From: Bacteroidota bacterium
GTDB taxonomy: Bacteria > Bacteroidota > Bacteroidia > B-17B0 > Aurantibacillaceae
Assembly (NCBI GenBank): GCA_013297775.1
Contig: JAAFIL010000009.1
Coordinates: 1-64,000 of the forward strand
Direction: 5' to 3'
DNA length: 64,000 nucleotides
Shown one piece after another: positions 61,586-64,000 of the stretch. Position 1 is the stretch's first letter. Every line of letters begins with the position of its first letter. A model generated the notes under the pieces. The model was not told the DNA's origin. It was given only the letters and a program-made list of their open reading frames with translations, and did no database searches. The translations under genes and the position numbers were made by a program.

Positions 61586-63970
61586 TTACTTATCTATGAC
61601 CTCAAATTTGCAAACAACCCCCTCGCCAAATTGATCGGTAACAGTTAATTGATGTTTACCAATAGGGGGTAATATAGAAAGTTGATGATTACTTTGCGTT
61701 TTACCAATGAACGTTTCGTTTAAATACCAATACAACACCGCCAAACTTTGCTTGTGCGTGGCTTTAAACACACAACGGCTTTTTGTACCTTGCTCATCAA
61801 CGGGAACATAAATTTTAAATCCCTCGCGTGGGTAAACAATTTCTAATTGATGCGAACTCATTTCGTTAGTGCAGCTCGGTAAATAAGAGGGCAACACTTT
61901 GTAATTAACGCTTCGTTGTTGGTAATAATACTCTTGTATGGGCGAGGCCACAAACCACGGCATGGCTTTCATTTTATAAACGGAATAACACCCACTGTTA
62001 ACGCGGTATTGCGCCGTTGAATCTAAATAAATAATTTTATGAAAAGGGCAAGGCTTACTTAAATGACCTTGTTGCGGACCAAGTTGCCAATTAGCATTCG
62101 GACAAATATCGGAGGCCTTGTAGCCGCTTTCTTTACAAATTTTTATTCGCTCTAAATTACCCTCGGGTTTGGTAAACCATGTTTTAGATGGTAGCACATT
62201 AAAAATAGAAAACAGCAATGGCGCAGCAGCAGCGGCGCCTGTTAACTCGGGTCGCCCCTCGCCATCGGCATTGCCCACCCAAACGGCTACCGTAAACTTT
62301 GGAGTTACCCCTACCGCCCAAGCGTCTCTAAAACCAAAACTTGTTCCAGTTTTCCAAGCAATTTTATGACGCGATAAAAAAGACATCCAACCAATATAAT
62401 CTTGCGGACGCATCAACTCCGTCATGGCTTGAAAAGTAAACCATATTGCACCTGCTCGCAAAGGATTGTCGTTACTGTGTGTAGCATTAGGAGTCATTTT
62501 CGAATCATTAAAATACGATAAGGGTTGATAGTTGGAGTAGCGATAGCCTTTACTTTTATTAGAGTAGCCGCTCAACACACGCCCCATGTAAGCATAAGCC
62601 CCTGCAATATCCCACAGGCGCGCCTCGCCTCCACCTAAAATAAGCGATAAGCCATAATGCTGGCTCGATTTATTAAAGGTTTTAAAACCTAACTCTTTTA
62701 AACGGTAATGAAACCGAGCAGCCCCATACTCTTGTAAACTTTTCACCGCAGGAATATTTAAGGAGCGGGAAAGGGCTTCGTTAGCGGGAACCAAGCCATC
62801 GTAACTTTTATGAAAATTTTCGGGACCGTAAGCGCCAATTTGCGTAGGCACATCTTCGAGCAGGCTAGTAGGCAATAACTTATGTTCGCTTAGTAAATAG
62901 GCATATAAAAAAGGTTTTAAAATACTACCCGTGCTACGCGGTGCTTGAATAATATCTACATAATTTTCGTAGGCGTTGGCGGGTGCATGGCTATTGCCAA
63001 TGTAGGCTAACACACGTCCTGTTTCGGTTTCGGTAATTAAAGCACAGGCATTATTAATTTGGTTAAGCATGGTTTTTTGAACATGGTTATTTAATAAGTT
63101 GGTAACATGCTCTTGCAACGCACGCTGAATGCTGGTTTCGTAACGTTTACCCTCTCCATGTTGTTGAATGCAGTTAACTAATAAATGAGGTGCTAGTTGT
63201 GGTAAAGGGTGTGGCTTTTCGGGTAAAGGTTCTTGTATAGCTAATTGATACGTGCTTTCATCAATGTAATTTTCTTGCTTCAATTTTTTTAGTAAACGAT
63301 TTCGTTTTAAAATTAAACGGTTTTGATTTTTACCAGGATAAATTAAAGAAGGAGCATTGGGCAATACCGCTAATAATGCACTCTCGGCCCAACTAAGGCG
63401 GTGGGCATCGCGGCCAAAGTAACGCCACGAGGCGGCTTGCAAGCCCACTACATTACTTCCAAAAGGGGCATGGCTACAATAGGCTTTTAAAATACTTTTT
63501 TTAGAATACGAACATTCGATACGCACTGCTAAAGCTATTTCTACACATTTTTGATAATAGGTACGAGCTTGGTTGTGTCTCATTAAACGCGCAAGTTGCA
63601 TGGTTATGGTGCTGCCCCCGCTTTTAATGGCTCCTGCATTGGCATTGCGACGTAAGGATTTAAAAATGGAAATGGGATTAAACCCAAAGTGTTTGTAAAA
63701 ATAAGCGTCTTCAAACTGTAAAATACAGCGTTCAAATTTGTAAGGAATGCTATCGCTTTGCGGAAAACGCCATTGCCCATCTTTCGCAATTTTGGCGGCT
63801 AACAGTTCGCCGTTGGTATCGGTTAACGTGGTGCTATAGCTTACTTCAAATAAAGTGGAAGGTAACCAACTAATGTATCCTATTGTAAACAGTAAGCCCA
63901 AAAGGGTTTTCCATTTGTGTTGGATTACAACTTTTTTTAACCTGTTGTAAATCTTAACAAGAAAAGACAT
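61586..63970 (-). CDS. pbpC: Penicillin-binding protein 1C
   Basis: This encodes about 794 residues from the ATG at 63970; a TTG at 63988 is six codons upstream. A helix (about 22-40) precedes the GT51 glycosyltransferase domain with EDAYFYKHFG (about 87-96) and GGSTITMQLARL (118-129). The transpeptidase domain has SILK (the SxxK Ser in GSILKPF), SRSLN (SxN) and WKTGTSFG. The C-terminal BiPBP_C domain is present. It polymerises and possibly cross-links peptidoglycan. An alpha-2-macroglobulin gene, its frequent partner, would lie beyond the window edge. Confidence 0.95.
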   Translation of the reverse strand: MSFLVKIYNRLKKVVIQHKWKTLLGLLFTIGYISWLPSTLFEVSYSTTLTDTNGELLAAKIAKDGQWRFPQSDSIPYKFERCILQFEDAYFYKHFGFNPISIFKSLRRNANAGAIKSGGSTITMQLARLMRHNQARTYYQKCVEIALAVRIECSYSKKSILKAYCSHAPFGSNVVGLQAASWRYFGRDAHRLSWAESALLAVLPNAPSLIYPGKNQNRLILKRNRLLKKLKQENYIDESTYQLAIQEPLPEKPHPLPQLAPHLLVNCIQQHGEGKRYETSIQRALQEHVTNLLNNHVQKTMLNQINNACALITETETGRVLAYIGNSHAPANAYENYVDIIQAPRSTGSILKPFLYAYLLSEHKLLPTSLLEDVPTQIGAYGPENFHKSYDGLVPANEALSRSLNIPAVKSLQEYGAARFHYRLKELGFKTFNKSSQHYGLSLILGGGEARLWDIAGAYAYMGRVLSGYSNKSKGYRYSNYQPLSYFNDSKMTPNATHSNDNPLRAGAIWFTFQAMTELMRPQDYIGWMSFLSRHKIAWKTGTSFGFRDAWAVGVTPKFTVAVWVGNADGEGRPELTGAAAAAPLLFSIFNVLPSKTWFTKPEGNLERIKICKESGYKASDICPNANWQLGPQQGHLSKPCPFHKIIYLDSTAQYRVNSGCYSVYKMKAMPWFVASPIQEYYYQQRSVNYKVLPSYLPSCTNEMSSHQLEIVYPREGFKIYVPVDEQGTKSRCVFKATHKQSLAVLYWYLNETFIGKTQSNHQLSILPPIGKHQLTVTDQFGEGVVCKFEVIDK

Positions 63971-64000
63971 GCCCTTACTTTTTAGCAACCGTTCCGATTT

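Overview
The window is a chromosomal piece of a Bacteroidota bacterium, probably Flavobacteriales/Sphingobacteriales-like; the sequence alone does not give a genus. The evidence is type IX secretion components and cargo (PorZ, a PorP/SprF protein, a type B sorting-domain protein, type A C-terminal domains), a SusC/FecA-type TonB receptor, a folK-deoxynucleoside kinase fusion, PBP1C, and promoters of the Bacteroidota form TTG-N19/20-TAnnTTTG. Shine-Dalgarno sites are mostly absent. Base composition is AT-rich throughout, and the first ~3.1 kb are visibly more AT-rich than the rest.

Layout. 1-3.1 kb: an accessory operon with an SdpB-family membrane protein, a small protein in the sdpA position, a two-TM PH-like protein and a CPBP intramembrane protease. 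It looks like a diverged Sdp-type antimicrobial-peptide system cut by the window edge. 3.1-8.2 kb: recO-porZ, tRNA-Arg(CCG), a Cys-rich micro-ORF, mnmE. 8.2-12.9 kb: an imelysin / HTTM / TonB-receptor operon, probably for metal uptake. 13-14.5 kb: a PorP/SprF + type B cargo pair. 14.9-18.3 kb: amidohydrolase, an unknown membrane protein, and an HNH + DUF3606-like pair. 18.5-20.2 kb: a small conserved protein, a membrane protein and an orphan histidine kinase. 20.3-25.3 kb: photolyase, ECF sigma factor, lysS, a lipoprotein. 25.7-30.5 kb: a lectin-like propeller, a GT4 glycosyltransferase, LMW phosphatase, a membrane protein, an M23 peptidase. 30.5-37.3 kb: a TetR-regulated tripartite RND efflux operon. 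37.4-38.1 kb: rpmI-rplT. 38.4-50.3 kb: OmpA protein, folK-dNK, sppA, GT4, a secreted GH18 glycosidase, kdsB-aroE, DUF1571 and unknown proteins. 50.3-60.8 kb: polA and a surface-glycan cluster (flippase, two methyltransferases, three GT4, acyltransferase). 60.9-64 kb: tRNA-Ala(GGC), a palindromic repeat region, pbpC.

The intergenic regions hold several dispersed repeat families. One is a GC-rich core related to CTTTGCGAACTTTGCG, arranged as 68-bp and 66-bp tandem arrays and also inside a ~110-bp element, two near-identical copies of which bracket the GH18 gene. Another is a 162-bp foldback element with a 61-bp deletion derivative elsewhere. A third is a GC-rich palindrome enclosed by a perfect 18-bp inverted repeat. 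No transposase, CRISPR array, rRNA or phage gene was seen.

The strongest candidate for something undescribed is the Sdp-like operon at the left edge; the repeat families are the most unusual non-coding signal.
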